From Christensenella sp. UBA1750 (GTDB lineage: Bacteria; Bacillota; Clostridia; Christensenellales; UBA1750): a stretch of 14,868 nucleotides of DNA. The stretch spans positions 48,634-63,501 of the forward strand of contig DCHO01000081.1 of assembly GCA_002315655.1 (NCBI GenBank), written 5' to 3'. The notes beneath the pieces are model-generated. The model was not told where the DNA came from, made no database searches, and saw only the letters and a list, made by a program, of their open reading frames with translations. The translations under genes were made by a program, and so were the position numbers. Positions 14,745 to 14,868 of this stretch are shown here, piece after piece (the stretch's first letter is position 1; every line of letters starts with the position of its first letter).

Positions 14745-14868
14745 CATAGAAGGCGTATTATTTTCGCAGAATCGGCCGGACAATGCAAAGGCGGGTTCTG
14801 ATGGTTATGATTGGGGAAAACGCATCACCTACATCCGCGTGGACACGATAACACTTGAACCCCTCCCG
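14745..14868. other. Right-edge region without a confident gene
   Basis: The plus-strand frame that continues from the zinc-ribbon gene stays open from 14704 to the window end (55 codons) and includes a protein-like stretch SDGYDWGKRITYIRVDT. It has no ATG or ribosome binding site; the only GTG is near the end. It could be the remnant of a gene or chance. No RNA gene or promoter was recognised. Confidence 0.35.

Noticed and set aside
14840..14868. tRNA T-arm-like string (GGGGTTCAAGT on the minus strand) at the right edge
   Set aside because: The following bases cannot pair to make the T-stem, and no acceptor end or CCA is present.

Overview
The window reads as a chromosomal housekeeping segment from an anaerobic gut-type Firmicute, most likely Clostridia (Oscillospirales/Ruminococcaceae-like). 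The reasons are strong AAGGAGG-type Shine-Dalgarno sites, vegetative promoters of the TTGACA-17-TATAAT kind, a T-box leader in front of an IleRS2-type isoleucyl-tRNA synthetase, and GC-rich genes with AT-rich control regions. The taxonomic call is inference; no search was run.

Layout. A minus-strand tRNA cluster enters the left edge: an incomplete tRNA abuts a complete tRNA-Ala(GGC), with its promoter at 116-144. A divergent promoter (194-222) drives a plus-strand block. This block holds a fused GT2 glycosyltransferase/GtrA membrane protein (274), the AAA+ ATPase RarA (1320), TldD (2630), TldE/PmbA (4022) and a TIM-barrel sugar isomerase/epimerase-like protein (5393). The first four genes overlap by ATGA or abut, so they are probably translationally coupled.

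Between 6233 and 7342 lies the most interesting part. Two tandem 330-bp cassettes, spaced exactly 350 bp apart, each encode the same 28-residue hydrophobic peptide, which resembles the 'putative holin-like toxin' family. Each cassette has its own sense promoter, a structured leader that hides the Shine-Dalgarno site, a terminator hairpin that could serve both strands, and a convergent promoter for a short antisense RNA. This is the architecture of a type I toxin-antitoxin locus in two copies. The 5' end of the predicted antitoxin RNA copies part of the toxin-mRNA leader, including an anti-Shine-Dalgarno block.

Next come a promoter (7003-7031), an isoleucine T-box leader (specifier AUC at 7132-7134, T-box core 7246-7259, terminator 7267-7293) and ileS (7343-10465), closed by a hairpin at 10481-10518. 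A second plus-strand block follows: a PHP-family phosphoesterase (10541), a COG1092-like rRNA methyltransferase (11369), a RluA-family pseudouridine synthase (12226) and NagA (12925). The last two pairs are tightly packed. A hairpin after nagA overlaps the promoter of the final gene, a zinc-ribbon/Gln-rich/multi-span membrane protein (14146-14703), which has its own terminator. The last 165 bases are open in one frame but have no start codon.

Functionally the genes cover translation (tRNAs, ileS, RNA modification), replication-fork maintenance (rarA), peptide proteolysis (tldD/tldE), amino-sugar catabolism (nagA) and envelope glycosylation. Apart from the tandem toxin cassettes nothing looks mobile. 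No CRISPR array, insertion sequence or phage gene is visible.
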